64,000 nucleotides of DNA from Salinibacterium sp. dk2585 (lineage in GTDB: Bacteria > Actinomycetota > Actinomycetes > Actinomycetales > Microbacteriaceae): positions 2,771,339 through 2,835,338 of the forward strand of contig NZ_CP042856.1 of the NCBI RefSeq assembly GCF_008001035.1. The letters run 5' to 3'. The notes beneath the pieces are model-generated. The model saw nothing but the letters and a program-made list of their open reading frames with translations, had not been told where the DNA came from and made no database searches. Numbering within the stretch: the stretch's first letter is position 1; each line of letters begins with the position of its first letter. Made by a program: the position numbers and the translations under genes. Positions 63,696-64,000 of this stretch are shown one piece after another.

Positions 63696-64000
63696 GCGAT
63701 TCCCTTTCGACGCGGAAGTAGACATCCGGGGGCTTAATACTGGCACAGCGCAGGAGAAGCCGGACCAGACGGCGCAAAGGGTTATCTGAGCCCCAAATCT
63801 GAATTAATGAACGGTAAAGGCATTAACAGCTGTGGAAACTGTGGATAAGTCGGTGGATGCCTTTCAGCGTCGGAGAACTACACGCGTGTGAGTTGTGGGC
63901 GTTCTGTTGACTGCCTGTCGAGAACTCGTCGCCGGCCGTTTCCTTTTCGATCGCGATTCCACAGGGAATTTCTTGTCATCCACATTCGAGCGGCGTGTTG
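63696..64000. other. dnaA-dnaN intergenic region, part of the probable oriC
   Basis: No gene lies in this 305-bp stretch up to the window edge. It contains a perfect DnaA box TGTGGATAA (63840-63848), an adjacent weak TGTGGAAAC (63831-63839), a one-mismatch box TCATCCACA (63976-63984), and AT-richer patches (AATTAATGAACG near 63801). In actinobacteria oriC lies in this spacer. The rest of the origin and dnaA would be to the right. Confidence 0.8.

Overview
The window comes from a high-GC Gram-positive actinobacterium, very probably a member of the Microbacteriaceae or a close relative. The coding DNA is strongly GC-rich. It carries actinobacteria-specific genes: crgA, the fhaA-fhaB-pstP-rodA-pbpA-pknA-pknB cluster, nucS mismatch repair, a DUF3566 protein next to gyrA, and a class E sortase. 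Short REP-like motifs built on TTCGATACG and TTCGACAGGCTC, common in this group, are also present. The right end is the chromosomal origin neighbourhood: dnaN-recF-dciA-gyrB-gyrA on the minus strand, with part of the dnaA-dnaN spacer (DnaA boxes, likely oriC) at 63.7-64.0 kb.

Layout. 0-32 kb is ordinary chromosome with metabolic, transport and regulatory genes. It includes an arginine/ornithine pair (ddaH-rocD) with a divergent Lrp regulator, an ArsR regulator opposite a 2-oxoglutarate dioxygenase, a two-domain PutA-type protein with eroded active-site motifs, trhO, a sortase-anchored surface protein, pfkA, panD, acuI and hemD. After these come three small membrane proteins in a row, a class A beta-lactamase-like protein, pepO, a uracil/xanthine permease, a MATE pump, a LacI regulator opposite an MFS permease, nucS, a HAD phosphatase, a flavoprotein, nhaA, aroQ and thrE.

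32.1-41.2 kb is an accessory island between thrE and tRNA-Leu(CAG). In other actinobacteria this tRNA lies right beside fhaA. The island has visibly lower GC in parts, a frameshifted small gene, unknown secreted and membrane proteins, and a complete IS3-family element that truncates a secreted-protein gene on one side and an older IS3 element on the other. It also has two small HTH proteins with twin palindromic operators. Its right end carries a translationally coupled pair: a tyrosine-recombinase-like protein that has lost most catalytic residues, and a large DDE-type transposase-like protein with a cysteine cluster. This pair is the strongest candidate here for an undescribed system.

41.5-50.3 kb is the conserved cell-wall and division signalling operon (FHA proteins, PP2C phosphatase, RodA, PBP2-type transpeptidase, PknA, PknB). 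Opposite it lies a short operon of class E sortase, a 51-residue membrane protein and a glutamine amidotransferase (PabA/TrpG). Then follow crgA, a rhomboid protease, a cyclophilin, a membrane protein, a LysE-type exporter inactivated by a 13-bp tandem duplication, tRNA-Ala(TGC), tRNA-Ile(GAT), a DUF3566 gene, gyrA, gyrB, dciA, recF, dnaN and the origin region.

Several intergenic signals are legible by eye. These are perfect or near-perfect dyads in the Lrp, ArsR and LacI promoters, two copies of a 58-nt hairpin repeat near putA, a repeat family built on TCAGGAGT at 21.9 and 30.1 kb, a stable hairpin in the nhaA leader, and a small DnaA-box cluster at 52.2 kb outside the origin.
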